A stretch of 64,000 nt of DNA, from NCBI RefSeq assembly GCF_018294505.1, contig NC_057808.1:352953114-353017113 (forward strand). Reading direction: 5' to 3'. Source of the stretch: Triticum aestivum (Eukaryota > Streptophyta > Magnoliopsida > Poales > Poaceae). Both the position numbers and the translations under genes were made by a program. The notes below the pieces were generated by a model. It was not told the DNA's origin, ran no database searches, and saw only the letters and a list, made by a program, of their open reading frames with translations. Positions 37,701 to 50,307 of the stretch are shown here, in pieces. Each line of letters opens with the position of its first letter. Position 1 is the stretch's first letter.

Positions 37701-37753
37701 TAATATAATAGCATGGAACAATAAAAAATTATAGATACGTTGTAGACGTATCA
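34746..37753 (-). repeat. LTR of Gypsy-type element B, interrupted by solo LTR C
   Basis: Minus-strand LTR starting TGATACGTCTACAACG at 37,753 and ending GAAGTAGCA at 34,746. About 1.6 kb remains after removing the inserted LTR at 35,757-37,167 and one 5-bp duplication. A minus-strand polypurine tract (AAGCTTGGGGATGCT) lies just right of it, so this is the 3' LTR and the internal region continues rightward. Confidence 0.75.
35757..37167 (-). repeat. Solo LTR C (Gypsy-type) with perfect target duplication
   Basis: Starts TGATAACCCACAAG and ends GACGTATCA, 1411 bp, flanked by GCTAC at 35,752-35,756 and 37,168-37,172. It is closely related to the LTR at 61,329-62,714. No internal region accompanies it, so it is an LTR-LTR recombination product inside LTR B. 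Confidence 0.88.
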
Positions 37754-38264
37754 AGCATCCCCAAGCTTAATTCCTGCTCGTCCTCGAGTAGGTAAATGAT
37801 GAAAATAGAATTTTTGATATGGAATGCTACCTAACATATTTATCCATGTAATTTTCTTTATTATGGCATGAATGTTCAGATCCGTATGATTCGAAACAAA
37901 AGTTTAATATTGACATAGAAACAATAATACTTCAAGCATACTAACAAGATAATTATGTCTTCTCAAATTACATGACCAAAGAAATCTTATCCCTACAAAA
38001 TCAAATAGTTTGGCTGTGCTCCATCTTCATCACACAAAATACTCAAATCATGCATAGCCCCGATGACAAGCCAAGCATTTGTTCATACTTTTGACGTTCT
38101 CAAACATTTTCATCTTTCACGCAATACATGAGCGTGAGCCATGGACATAGCACTATAGGTGGAATAGATGGTGGTTGTGGAGAAGACAAAAAGAGGGAGA
38201 TAGTCTCACATCAACTAGGCGTATCAACGGGCTATGGAGGTGCCCATCAATAGATATCAATGTG
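37754..38264 (-). mobile_element. 3' internal fragment of Gypsy element B
   Basis: Polypurine tract and about 500 bp of AT-rich non-coding sequence next to the 3' LTR of B, cut off by insertion of element D at 38,265. No coding sequence. Confidence 0.6.
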
Positions 38265-39400
38265 TGTCGGTGGGAACGACACCTATGGGATCACTGGAAT
38301 CCCTTCTACGGTTGGCGGGCACGGGGTCGTGAGAAGAGCAGGTCTAACAGGAAGCACACGGATCGTTTACCTAGGTTCAGGCCGCGAGGATGCGTAATAC
38401 CCTAGTCCTGCTTTGGTGGATGTATTGAGTGTTCTTGTGTTCTTGAGCTAGCTACGGGGTGTGACTTTCCCAAAAGAGCCGAATCCCCCTCCAGTATGCC
38501 ATGGGCCTCCTTTTATAGTCGAAAGGGGCTACCACAGTGGCACACAGGAGGTGGAAAGGTCTAAAGTGCTGCGAGCTTATCGCCCATATTACAGGACAAG
38601 ACGCATTTAATGGATCGCTTAGGTGTCCCTTAGTTTTATCGGGGACGGGAACGGGGCCCGTCCCGTCCGTCGCCGCCACGCGCCCAGTCCAGCGATGCAT
38701 GTGGTGCCATGTAGGCAGGCAGGCAGCTGAGGTGGCGCGGTGGTAGGGTCTTCACGAAGATCTGCATGCCACCACGCAGGTGCTTGCTGAATTGGTGTAG
38801 AGGCCGCCCGTCGCCACGCAGGGCCTGCCTAGCTGGTTGAGCTAGCAGCTGCTTGGGGACGGCGGTGGAGTCTTGGCTGGTGCGGGCTCGGCAGTGGCCC
38901 CGCTGATGCCCTCGGCAAGGGCCTTGCCGGGGGCCCGGCAAGGGTCTTGCCGTGGCATTGCAATCGTCCCCGGCAAGGCGCTTGCCGGGGGTCTTGTGAA
39001 TCTCCTCGGCTAGGATCCCGCCGAGGGTCGCCGTCTTCTGGTCCTCATCTGATCTCACTTGTTTATGATCTTGACAAAGATCTGCATGCCACTACGGAGG
39101 TGCCTCCCGAGCCTTGGTCCCAACGTAGTCGTTGGCGGCGTTTGGAACTCTTGGGCTCAAGGGTGGCTCACTCCGCTGGTGTTGGGCGAGCTGCCCCGGC
39201 AAGGCTCTTGCCGGGGAAACCTGCTTCGCCCCTCTGCTCTTCGGGTTCTTGGTCTTGGCGTTGCCTTGCTTATCTTAGGCTTCGGCTTTTCTCTGGCTTC
39301 CCTCCTTTGCCCTGCTACGTGCGGCCGTGGTGCGCGGCTCTGACTGCCCGTGCACAAGTAAAGGGGTCAAAAGGAGAGCCCCTACTTTTGTACACCGACA
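38265..39400 (-). repeat. 3' LTR of Tat-like Gypsy element D
   Basis: 1136 bp with inverted ends TGTCGGTG...CACCGACA. Immediately right, the minus strand shows a polypurine tract (CCGGGGGCTCC), which makes this the 3' LTR. Left flanking bases are ATGTG. It contains several GCCGGGG/CCCGGCA-rich tracts typical of this Triticeae group (Laura-like by recognition). The 5' LTR is beyond the window. Confidence 0.82.
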
Positions 39401-39913
39401 GGAGCCCCCGGGCCTGGGCCACACATAAGCGCGACGCGTTGTTGGGCCAGGCCCAGAACTGTGCGCGGGCAGGTGGGGCGGATTTTACCGCAGTAACTGT
39501 TTCGTCCGCTGCGCTTCCCCGCGACCCGCGTTGAACGCGCGACGTGGAGGGGCGTGCGTGATGTGGGGGTCATGCGTGGGGCGGTTCCCGCACGCATGCG
39601 TTACATCGTAGTAAAGAGGCGGCTCGAGCCTTCCCTATAAAAAGAGGGAGGTGTGGAGGCGCGACTCATTTACTGAGTGGACACGGGTCGCGGTCTTCAA
39701 GGCTCCCACGCCCCACGATCACGGGGCGGGGAACGGTCGCCTCACCCATCCCTTCGACTCTGCTCGCTCGCCATGTGTCCTTCATGCAGGTGGCAGGCGG
39801 TGGAGGTGGGAAACCGGGCCATCGCCGATAGGGGCAGCGGGTCGGTCCTGATTCTCTACGCCCTTGGTGACCGGATTGGTCGAATGGGGCGGCCGAGCCC
39901 CGGCTCTGCCCCT
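39401..39913. other. Element D internal non-coding region before the antisense gene
   Basis: GC-rich, with a TATA-like CTATAAAAAG at about 39,635 on the plus strand. No gene of its own; it may contain promoter sequence for the antisense reading frame. Confidence 0.4.
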
Positions 39914-39920
39914 TTATAAG
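39914..39920 (+). promoter_or_regulatory. Candidate TATA box of the antisense B3-like gene
   Basis: TTATAAG on the plus strand about 80 bp before ATG 39,996, consistent with a dedicated promoter facing against the element's own transcript. Confidence 0.4.
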
Positions 39921-39995
39921 AAGGGGAGGGGGACGTCATCCCACATTCTCCCATCATCCATTTCCTTCTACCTCCGCTCCTTTCTTCCATCTGCC

Positions 39996-40597
39996 ATGGC
40001 GAGAGGAAGTGCTTCCCAAGATTTCGCGGCGGCGGAGCCGGCCGTGAGGGGAAGGGGAAGGGGCGAGGCCGAGGTCGTCGTGGCACTCGGGGAAGAGGTG
40101 GACGGGGTGGCGCACCGGTCCTGCCTCCGCCAGCGGCGCCCCTCCCGATGGAGGGCCATGTCAGGGACCAGCCCTGTGAGTTCTTCATCAGGCTGCGCCG
40201 GCCACCGCATCGTTGTCTTCATCTTCCTACCCTGTTTGCTCGGGAGATGGAGCGTGACCCGCCCCAGACCCTCAGGTTTCACATGAGGGGCTGCGGGAAT
40301 GGCGGCACGCGGGTCGACATCGACTTCCCCGCCCCTCAGGTCATGTACCTCCGTCGTGGATGGAAGACGTTCGCCCGCATCCACAGCCTGACGGCGGGGC
40401 TCCTCCTCTACTTCAAGTTAATGGAGGACAGCCTGCTCTCCATCAAGGTCTTCGGAGATCTTGGAACTCGCCTGAAGTGCTGCGTGGAGAGCTCCTCCGA
40501 CAATGAAGATTCCTCCTCGAGCGAGAGTGAAGAGGAGGACAGCGACAGCGACGACGAGGGAGTCGAGCGGCAAGATGCCGACTCTGACTTCGACTGA
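39996..40597 (+). CDS. Antisense ORF in element D: RGG-rich, B3-like domain, acidic tail
   Basis: This gene is on the strand opposite D's gag-pol, between pol and the 3' LTR. From 40,148 one clean frame runs 149 codons to TGA 40,595-40,597. Its middle (from about residue 10 to 115) reads like a plant B3 DNA-binding fold: CEFFIRL, then TLRFHMRGCG, VMYLRRGWKTFARIHSL, LLLYFKLMEDSLLSIKVFG. The last 35 residues are almost all Ser, Glu and Asp. Upstream of 40,148 the same frame is open and Arg/Gly-rich (GRGRGRRGTRGRGG). ATG 39,996 (MARGSASQDFAA) is in a different frame, so a single-base frameshift probably lies near 40,050, or the start is at 40,148. Extra ORFs, often antisense, are known at this place in Tat-lineage Gypsy elements. 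The B3 assignment is by pattern and needs a profile search; this copy may be non-functional. Confidence 0.55.
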
Positions 40598-41859
40598 CCG
40601 TGCCGCCCCTCCCTCGGCCTCGCGCCCTGCCGAGGGACTTCCTCGTCAAGCTCTCCATCGGGGCGCTCCCCGTCATCTCCTTGGGCAGCTGGCATAGGAG
40701 GGCCGGAGAAGGCGAAGAAGGCGGGTGGCGGCCGTCAAATCGGAGTACGCGGGCACCGACGCCTTCATCGTGTATTGCCGGCCCGCTGCCTCGTCTTCAA
40801 GCTCCTTTCCCGGCACCAAGACGTTCTCTTGGTGCCTTCTGCTCCTCGTACCTTGCCTAGGCGCTCTTTTTGCCCTCCTCCTGTCTTGTTCCACCTTCTG
40901 AGGAGAGGGACAAGAAAGGGATTACGGGCATCTCATCCCTTTTTAGTTTGTAAGCCTGCAGGCACTTGTTAGATTTAAAGCTTGTAATCCCCTTGCTCGT
41001 GTTTTTTATTCCGTACGAACTGTACATGTACGGGACGTTTTTAATGAAAAAGGCTGCTTGCCGGGTTCTTTGTGCGTGAGCGAGGCCCATGCCAAGGAAC
41101 GAGTCCTTGTTATTTCTAAGATAAACATTGTCACCCGGCAACAGGCCTTGCCGTCCCCCACTTCAGTCGGCCATTCTTGCGCTCTTGGCGGAGGTAGGGG
41201 CGAAGCAGAGTTAGGCCCCTCGCCTTTTTCCTGGCTACCGCGTCTGCGACCCGGTTCTGTCCCAGTGGCTTGGGTACAAGAAGAAGGGGGAGCACGGTGG
41301 TTTCGGAGCGAAACGAGGTCTCATTTGTCCCAGTTCCATACGGAAGTGCATAACAGGGGATGAAAGACTTATCTGAATCCGCAGCCCCCGGCAACCTTGG
41401 CTTGCCATGGTTGGATCCTTGTGTCTTCAGCCCCCGGCAGTCTTGGCTTCCCGGGGCCGGAGCGCCGATCTATTCTCTTTCTCCCAAGCGGCTCAGCAGA
41501 AGTATCCACGTGCCCTGCGAACCAAAGAGGACAGAAAGACGCACACTCGACCTCTAGGCTAGGGGTTAGTCGCCGCTAAGCACTATCAACCCTAACTGAG
41601 GGAGAGACTCAACCTAGCATGCATGCTATAAGTTAGGGTGCCAGCGCTTCGTTTATTTATGCTCAGGGTCTGCGCCTGGCTTTGTACAGAGGGTTACATG
41701 CCTTGTTGGCAAAGCTTGTACAAAAGGTGGCTTGCCGGGAGGCCCGGCAAGCCGCACCTTATGGGTAAAATTTGCGAAGATGCTCGATGTTCCAGGAGTT
41801 TCTCACTGGGACAACATCTTCGGTCTCGAGGCGGACTGCACCGGGCCTGGTCACTCGTA
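40598..41859 (-). mobile_element. Element D internal region between antisense ORF and integrase
   Basis: Mostly non-coding, with many GCCGG/CCGGC motifs. 41,700-41,859 holds the decayed carboxy end of the integrase (minus strand, past the in-frame stop at about 41,860). No other gene seen. Confidence 0.45.
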
Positions 41860-42905
41860 TTACCCGATAAGGGCCTTCCACTTTGGCGTCAACTTGTTGG
41901 AATTCTTGGCCGACTGAACACGCCGAAGAACAAGGTTGCCTTCCTCAAAGCTTCGGGCATGAACCTTGCGGCTATGATAGCGACACAAGGCTTGCTGGTA
42001 GCGTGCAGCTCTCACAGCCGCCCGAAGACGATCTTCCTCATGGAGCGTTGCGTCATCTTGTCGCAATTGCTCTTTCTCAAGCTCATCGTAAGCGAGGACT
42101 CGAGGTGACCCGTACATGTGTTCCATGGGGAGAACTGCTTCTGCACCGTATACCAGGGCAAAGGGTGTCTGGCCGGTGGCTCGATTTGGCGTCGTCCTGA
42201 TCGACCAAAGAACCGCCGGCAACTCATCAATCCAGCGCCTTCCGCTCTTGTGTAGCTTGTCAAAAGTCTTTGTCCTCAGGCCTCGCAACACTTCAGCATT
42301 TGCCCTCTCCGCCTGGCCGTTGCTCCGTGGGTGTGCCACGGAGGCGAAACAGACCTTGCTGCCGATGTCTTGGATGTATTGCATGAAGGTGTGGCTTGTG
42401 AACTGCGTGCCGTGGTCGGTGATGACTCTGTTGGGCACACCAAAACGGCAGACTAGTCCCTTGAAGAACTTGACGGCTGACTGTGCTGTCACCTTCCTCA
42501 CTGCTTCCACCTCCGGCCACTTTGTGAACTTGTCGATTGCAACGTACAAGTACTCAAAGCCCTCGACATCACGGGGGAAGGGCCCAGTATGTCGAGCCCC
42601 CAGACCGAGAATGGCCAGGAGAGAGGGATTGTTTGAAGGGCTTGAGCTGGTTGATGAAGCTTCTTTGAATGGAACTGACACGCTTCACACTTGGTTACTA
42701 GTGCTGTTGCATCCTGGAGAGTAGTGGGCCAGAAGAAACCCTGCCGGAACGCCTTGCCGGCGAGGGCCCTCGACCCTATGTGGGATCCACATATGCCTCC
42801 GTGTATCTCCGCCAACAGCTCCAGTCCTTCGTCCCGGGGAATGCACTTCAATTTCACACCGTTCGGTCTCTTCCTGTACAGGACGTCGTCGACGAACTGA
42901 TACAT
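41860..42905 (-). pseudogene. Element D integrase (Gypsy pol, 3' part), frameshifted
   Basis: Two overlapping minus-strand frames. 42,905-42,498 carries the zinc-binding domain (HGGICGSHIGSRAL, then CEACQFHSK) and begins the core. 42,681-41,860 carries the catalytic core with Asp in VAIDKFTKWPEVEAV, Asp in ITDHGTQFTSH and Glu in NGQAERANAE, then the carboxy-terminal barrel (FEEGNLVLRRV). The frame changes near 42,560-42,600, so the polyprotein is broken although all three DDE residues remain. The integrase lies downstream of RT/RNase H, as is usual for Gypsy. Confidence 0.88.
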
Positions 42906-43455
42906 AGCAGACCGACGGGCTACTTTCTCCGCTTCTTCCTGCTCCTCAGGAAGCTCCCCTGTTTGGAGGAATCAGACGGTATGCCGTGCCCATGCCGGAG
43001 CCTGGGGCTCGACGGCGAGGACCAAGGGCATTTCTTCTACCATGGGAGCGGCTGTCTCTACGGCCAGGGCTTGATGGCCCGCCGGAGTCGGTCGCTCCTT
43101 GGCAGGCTCAGAGTCCACGACAACAACCTTGCCGGCGGCCCTGGGGGCTCAGCAGGAAAGTACTTGCCGGGGCCTGATTTCTTCCGCTTGTTCTGCTCCG
43201 TTGATGGTTCGACGGATGGTTGAGTTAACCGAAGCAAAAAGGTACCTGGTTCCACAGGTAGCTTGAATGCAGCGCGCTTTGACAGGTAATCGGCGATGTC
43301 GTACTCCGCTCGGGGAACGTGCTTCGCTTGTATACCGTCAAAGCGTTCCTCCAGCTTCCTCACCTCATCTACGTAGGCCTCCATCAACGGGCTCTGATAA
43401 TCTTTGTTGACTTGTCTGACGACAAGCTGCGAATCACCCCTGACGATGAGCTTTT
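42906..43455 (-). pseudogene. Element D second RNase H domain, 3' half
   Basis: Minus strand. 43,455-43,058 reads KLIVRGDSQLVVRQVNKD, then VDEVRKLEERF, then HVPRAEYDIADYLSKRA, the end of the extra (archaeal-type) RNase H that marks Tat-lineage Gypsy elements, followed by a linker to the integrase. It is separated from its first half at 52,028 by element E. The shared 5-bp duplication CTTTT (43,451-43,455 and 52,028-52,032) proves continuity. Confidence 0.85.
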
Positions 43456-45177
43456 TGTTGGGAATCGTAGCATAATTTAAAAAATTTCCTACGCTCACCA
43501 AGATGCATCTATGGAGTCTACTAGCAACGAGGGGAAAGGAGTGGATCTACATACCCTTGTAGATCGCGAGCGGAAGCGTTCCAATGAACGTGGATGACGG
43601 AGTCGTACTCGCCGTGATCCAAATCACCGATGACCGAGTGCCGAACGTACGGCACCTCCGCGTTCAACACACGTACGGTGCAGCAACGTCTCCTCCTTCT
43701 TGATCCAGCAAGGGGCAAGGAGAGGTTGATGGAGATCCAACAGCACGACGGCGTGGTGGTGGATGTAGCGGCTCTCCGGCAGGGCTACGCAAGCTTCTGC
43801 GAGAGAGAGAGAGGTGTTGCAGGGGAGGAGGGAGGCGCCCAAGGCTGTGATCTTGCTGCCCTCCCTTCCCCCCACTATATATAGGGCCAAGGGAGAGGGG
43901 GGGCGCAGCATTGCCCCTTCCTCCAAGGAAGGGTGCGGCCAGGGGGGAGTCCTTCCCCCCCAAGGCACCTCGGAGGTGCCTTCCCCCTTTAGGACTCTCC
44001 CTTTTTTCTTATCTCTTGCGCATGGGCCTCTTGGGGCTGGTGCCCTTGGCCCATATAGGCCAAGGCGCACCCCTTACAGCCCATGTGGCCCCCCGGGGCT
44101 GGTGGGCCCCCTTGGTGGACCCCCGGACCCCTTTCGGCACTCCCGGTACAATACCGATAAAGTGCGAAACTTTTCCGGCGACCAAAATAAGACTTCCCAT
44201 ATATAAATCTTTACCTCCGGACCATTCCGGAACCTCTCGTGACGTCCGGGATCTCATCCGGGACTCCGAACAACTTTCGGGTTTCCGCATACATATATCT
44301 CTACAACCCTAGCGTCACCGGACCTTAAGTGTGTAGACCCTACGGGTTCGGGAGACATGCAGACATGACCGAGACGCCTCTCCGGTCAATAACCAACAGC
44401 GGGATCTGGATACCCATGTTGGCTCCCACATGTTCCACGATGATATCATCGGATGAACCACGGTGTCGAGGATTCAATCAATCCGTATGCAATTCCCTTT
44501 GTCAATCGGTATGTTACTTGCCCGAGATTCGATCGTCGGTATCCCAATACCTTGTTCAATCTCGTTACCGGCAAGTCTCTTTACTCGTACCGCAATGCAT
44601 GATCCCGTGACTAACGCCTTAGTCACATTGAGCTCATTATGATGATGCATTACCGAGTGGGCCCAGAGATACCTCTCCGTCACACGGAGTGACAAATCCC
44701 AGTCTCGATCCGTGCCAACCCAACAGACACTTTCGGAGATACCCGTAATGCACCTTTATAGTCACCCAGTTACGTTGTGACGTTTGGCACACCCAAAGCA
44801 CTCCTACGGTATCCGGGAGTTGCACGATCTCATGGTCTAAGGAAAAGATACTTGACATTGGAAAAGCTCTAGCAAACGAAACTACACGATCTTTTATGCT
44901 ATGCTTAGGATTGGGTCTTGTCCATCACATCATTCTCCTAATGATGTGATCCCGTTATCAATGACATCCAATGTCCATAGTCAGGAAACCATGACTATCT
45001 GTTGATCAACGAGCTAGTCAACTAGAGGCTTACTAGGGACAGGTTGTGGTCTATGTATTCACACATGTATTACGATTTCCGGACAATACAATTATAGCAT
45101 GAATAATAGACAATTACCATGAACAAAGAAATATAATAATAACCATTTATTATTGCCTCTAGGGCATATTTCCAACA
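43456..45177 (-). repeat. 3' LTR of element E
   Basis: Starts TGTTGGGAATCG and ends TTTCCAACA, 1722 bp. It is followed on the right by the polypurine tract (minus strand AAGTGGGAGAC). The start sequence (GGGAATCG rather than GGGGAACG) marks a subfamily different from elements I and II. Confidence 0.93.
43877..43886 (-). promoter_or_regulatory. TATA box in the 3' LTR of element E
   Basis: CTATATATAG at the family's conserved position, upstream of the R region. Confidence 0.6.
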
Positions 45178-48100
45178 GTCTCCCACTTGCACTAGAGTCA
45201 ATAATCTAGTTCACATCACCATGTGATTAACACTCACTGGTCACATCACCATGTGACCAACATCTAAAGAGTTTACTAGAGTCAACAATCTAGTTCACAT
45301 CACTATGTGATTATCACTCAATGTGTTCTGGTTTGGTCATGTTATGCTTGTGAGAGAGGTTATTAGTCAACGGGTCTGAACCTTTCAGAACCGTGTGCTT
45401 TACGAATATCTATGTCATCTTGTGGATGCTACCACGCGCTATTTGGAGCCATTTCAAATAATTGCTCTACTATACGAATCCGGTTTACTACTCAGAGTCA
45501 TCCGGATTAGTGTCAAAGTTCGCATCGACGTAACCCTTTACGACGAACTCCTTTCCACCTCCATAATCGAGAAAATTCCTTAATCCACTAGGTACTAAGG
45601 ATAAGTTCGACCGCTGTCATGAGATCCTTTCCCGGATCACCATTGTACCCTCTTGACCAACTCATGGCAAGGCACACTACATGTGCGGTACACAGCATAG
45701 CATACTATAGAGCCTATGTCTAAAGCATAGGGGACGACCTTCGTCCTTTCTCTATCTTCCGCTGTGGTCAGGTCTTGAGTCTCACTCAATACTCACACCT
45801 TGTAACACAGCCAAGAACTCCTTCTTTGCTGATCTATTTTGAACTCTTTCAAAATCATGTCAAGGTGTGCTGTCTTTTGAAAGTATCATCAGGCGTCTTG
45901 ATCTATCTCTATGGATCTTGATGCCCAATATGTAAGTAGCTTTATCCAGGTCTTCCTTTGAAAAACTCCTTTCAAACAACCCTTTATGCTTTCCAGAAAT
46001 TTTACATCATTTCGGATCAACAATATGTCATTCACATATACTTATCAGAAATGTTGTAGCGCTCCCACTCACTTTATTGTAAATACAAGTTTCTAACAAA
46101 CTTTGTATAAACCCAAAAACTTTGATCACCCCATCAAAGCGTATATTCTGACTCCGAGATGCTTGCTCTGATCCATGGAAGGATCGCTGGAGCTAGCATA
46201 CCTTTTAGCATCCTTAGGATCGACAAAACCTTTCTGATTGTATCACATACAACCTTTCCTTACGAAAACTGGTAAGGAAACTTGTTTTGACATCCATCTG
46301 CCAGATTTCATAAATGTAGCTAATGCTAACATGATTCCGACGGACCTAAGCATCGCTACGGATGAGAAAAAACTCATCGTAGTCAACTCCTTGAACTTGT
46401 GAAAATACTCTTTACCACAAGTCGAGCTTCATAGACGGTAACATTACCGTCCATGTCCGTCTTCTTCTTAAAGATCCATTTATCTCAATGGCTTGCCGAT
46501 CATCGGGCAAGCTCACCAAAGTCCATGCTTTGTTCTGATACATGGATTCTATCTCGGATTTCATGGCCTCGAGCCATTCGTCGGAATATGGGCCCACCAT
46601 CGCTTCTCCATAGCTCGTAGGTTCATTGTTGTCTAGCAACATGACTTCCAAGACAGGATCACGCATTACTCTGAAGTAGTGCGCATCCTCGTCGTCCTAC
46701 GAGGTTTGGTAGTGACTTGATCCGAAGTTTCATGATCACTATCATAAGCTTCCACTTCAATTGGTGTAGGTGCCACAGGAACAACTTCCTGTGCCCTGCT
46801 ACACACTAGTTGAAGCGACGGTTCAATAACCTTATCAAGTCTCCACCATCCTCCCACTCAATTCTTTCGAGAGAAACTTTTCCTCGAGAAAGGACTCGTT
46901 TCTAGAAGCAATTACTTTTGCTTCCAGATCTGAAATAGGAGGTATACCCAACTGTTTTTGGGTATTCTATGAAGATGCATTTATCCGCTTTGGGTTCGAG
47001 CTTATCACCTGAAACTTTTTCACATAAGCATCGCAGCCCCAAACTTTTAAGAAACGACAACTTAGGTTTCTATAAACGGTGTCGTCTCAACGGAATTGCG
47101 TGGTGCCCCTTTTAAAGTGAATGCGGTTGTCTCTAATGCCTAACCCATAAACGATAGTGGTAATTTGATAAGAAACATCATGGTATGCACCATATCCAAT
47201 AGGGTGCAGTTATGATGTTCGGACACACCATCACACTATGGTGTTCCAGGCGGTATTAATTGTGAAACACTTTCCACAATGTCTCAATTGTGTGCCAAAC
47301 TCGTAACTCAGATACTCATCTCTATGATCATATCACAGACATTTTATCCTCTTGTCACGATGATCTTCAACTTCACTCTGAAATTACTTGAACATTTCAA
47401 TAATTCAGACTTGTGTTTCATCAAGTAAATACACTCAGCATCTACTCAAATCATCTGTGAAGTAAGAACACAACGATATCCACTGCATGCCTCAGCACTC
47501 ATTGGACTGCATACATCAAAATGTATTACTTCCAATAAGTTGCTCTCTTGTTCCATCTTACTGAAAACGAGGCCTTTCAGTCATCTTGCCCATGTGGTAT
47601 GATTTGCATGTCTCAAGTGATTCAAAATCAAGTGAGTCCAAACGATCCATCTGTATGGAGTTTCTTCATGCATATATACCAATAGACATGGTTCGCATGT
47701 CTCAATCTTTTCAAAAATGAGTGAGTCCAAAGATCCACCTACATGGAGCTTCTTCATGCGTTCTACACCAATATGACTCAAGTGCAGTGCCACAAGTATG
47801 TGGTACTATCATTACTATCTTATATCTTTTGGCATGAACATGTGTATCACTACGATCGAGATTCATTTTAGGTGCAAGACCATTGAAGGTATTATTCAAA
47901 TAAACAGAGTAACCATTATTCTCCTTAAATGAATAACCGTTTTGCGGTAAACATAATCCAATCATGTTCAGCGCAAACACCAAATCTCGATGGTAGAGGG
48001 AGCATGCGATGCTTGATCACATCAACCTTGGAAACACTTCCAACACATATCGTCATCTCACCTTTAGCTAGTCTCCATTTATTCCGCAGCTTTTATTTCG

Positions 48101-50307
48101 AGTTACTAACACTTAGCAACCGAACCAGTATCTAATACCCTGGTGCTGCTAGGAGTACTAGTAAAGTACACATTCATATAACGTATATCCAATATACTTC
48201 TGTCGACCTTGCCTGCCTTCTCATCTACCAAGTATCTAGGGTAGTACTGCTTCAGTGACCGTTCCTCTCATTACAGAAGCACTTAGTCTCGGGTTTGGGT
48301 TCAACCTTGGGATTCTTCACTAGAGCAGCAAACGACTTGCTGTTTCATGAAGTATCCCTTTTGCCCTTGCCCTTCTTAAACTAGTGGTTTTACTAACCAT
48401 CAACAATTGATGCTCCTTCTTGATTTCTACTCTCGCGGTGTCAAACATCGCGAATAGCTCAAGGATCATCATAACTATCCTTGATATGTTATAGTTCATC
48501 ACGAAGCTCTACTAGCTTGGTGGCAGTGACTATGGAGAACTATCACTATCTCATCTGGGAGATTAACTCCCACTCGATTCAAGCGATTGTGGCACTCAGA
48601 CAATCTGAGCACACGCTCAACGATTGAGCTTTTCTCCCTTAGTTTGCAGGCTTAAGAAACTTGTCAGAGGTCTCATACCTCTTGACGTGGGCACTAGTCT
48701 GAAATCCCAATTTCAGTCTTCGGAACATCTCACATGTTCTGCGACGTTTCAAAACGTCTTTGGTGCCACAATTCTAAACCGCACTGAACTATCACGTAGT
48801 CATCAAAACGTGTATGTCAGATGTTTCGTAACATCTACAGACGACGCTGAGGTTCAGCACACCGAGCGGTGCATTAAGGACATAAGCCTTCTGTGCAGCA
48901 ATGAGGACAATCCTCAGTTTACGGACCCAGTCCGCATAATTGCTACTACCAACTTTCAACTAAATTTTCTCTAGGAACATATCTTAACCAGTAGAACTAA
49001 AGCGCAAGCTATGACATAATTTGCAAATACCTATTTGACTATGTTCATGATAATGAAGTTCATCTGATTATGAACTCCCACTCAGATAGACATCCCTCTA
49101 GTCATCTAAGTGAAACATGATCCGAGTTTAACTAGGCCGTGTCCGATCATCACGTGAGACGGACTAGTCAAGATCGGTGAACATCTCCATGTTGATCGTA
49201 TCTTCTATACGACTCATGCTCGACCTTTCGGTCCTCCGTGTTCCGAGGCCATGTCTGTACATGCTAGGCTCGTCAAGTCAACCTAAGTGTATTGCGTGTG
49301 TTCCGAGGCCATGTCTGTACATGCTAGGCTCGTCAACACCCGTTGTATTCGAACGTAAGAATCTATCACACCCGATCATCACGTGGTGCTTCGAAACGAC
49401 GAACCTTCGCAACGGTGCACAGTTAGGGTGAACACTTTCTTGAAATTATTATAAGGGATCATCCTACTTGCTACCGTCGTTCTAAGCAAATAAGATGCAA
49501 AAACATGATAAACATCACATGCAATCAAATAGTGACATGATATGGCCAATATCATTATGCTCCTTTGATCTCCATCTTCGGGGCACCATGATCATCTTTG
49601 TCACCGGCATGACACCATGATCTCCATCATCATGATCTCCATCATTGTGTCTTCATGAAGTCGTCACGCCAACGATTACTTCTACTTCTATGGCTAACGC
49701 GTTTAGCAACAAAGTAAAGTAATTTACATGGCGTTATTCAATGACACGCAGGTCATACAAAATAATAAAGACAACTCCTATGGCTCCTGCCGGTTGTCAT
49801 ACTCATCGACATGCAAGTCGTGATTCCTATTACAAGAATATGATCAATCTCATACATCACATATATCATTCATCACATCTTCTGGCCATATCACATCACA
49901 TAGCACTTGCTGCAAAAACAAGTTAGACGTCCTCTAATTGTTGTTGCAAGTTTTTACGTGGTTTGTAGGTTTCTAGCAAGAACGTTTCTTACCTACGTAT
50001 GACCACAACGTGATTTGCCAATTTCTATTTACCCTTCATAAGGACCCTTTTCATCGAATCCGTTCCGACTAAAGTAGGAGAGACAGACACCCGCTAGCCA
50101 CCTTATGCATCTAGTGCATGTCAGTCGGTGGAACCTGTCTCACGTAAGAGTACGTGTAAGGTCGGTCCGGGCCGCTTCATCCTACAATGCCGCCGAAACA
50201 AGAAAAGACTAGTAGCGGCAAGAAGAATTGGCAAACTCAACGCCCACAACTGCTTTGTGTTCTACTCGTGCATAGTAACTACGCATAGACCTGGCTCATG
50301 ATGCCAC
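45178..50307 (-). mobile_element. Internal region of element E, decayed gag-pol
   Basis: 5130 bp. From 5' (right): primer site 50,294-50,306; leader of about 1 kb with a 60-bp period repeat; gag carboxy end at 48,502-48,320 (motif VEIKKEHQLLMVSKTTS); protease/GAG-pre-integrase 47,983-47,581 (HLSHIGVERMKKLHVGGSL); integrase remnants 47,580-46,980; linker 46,857-46,666; RT start 46,666-46,412 (SDEWLEAMKSEIESMYQNKA); RNase H remnants about 46,000-45,400; polypurine tract 45,178-45,188. Stops and frameshifts are scattered across every domain. Confidence 0.9.
50294..50306 (-). other. Primer binding site of element E
   Basis: Minus strand TGGCATCATGAGC, one base from the LTR, as in elements I and II. 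Confidence 0.75.
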
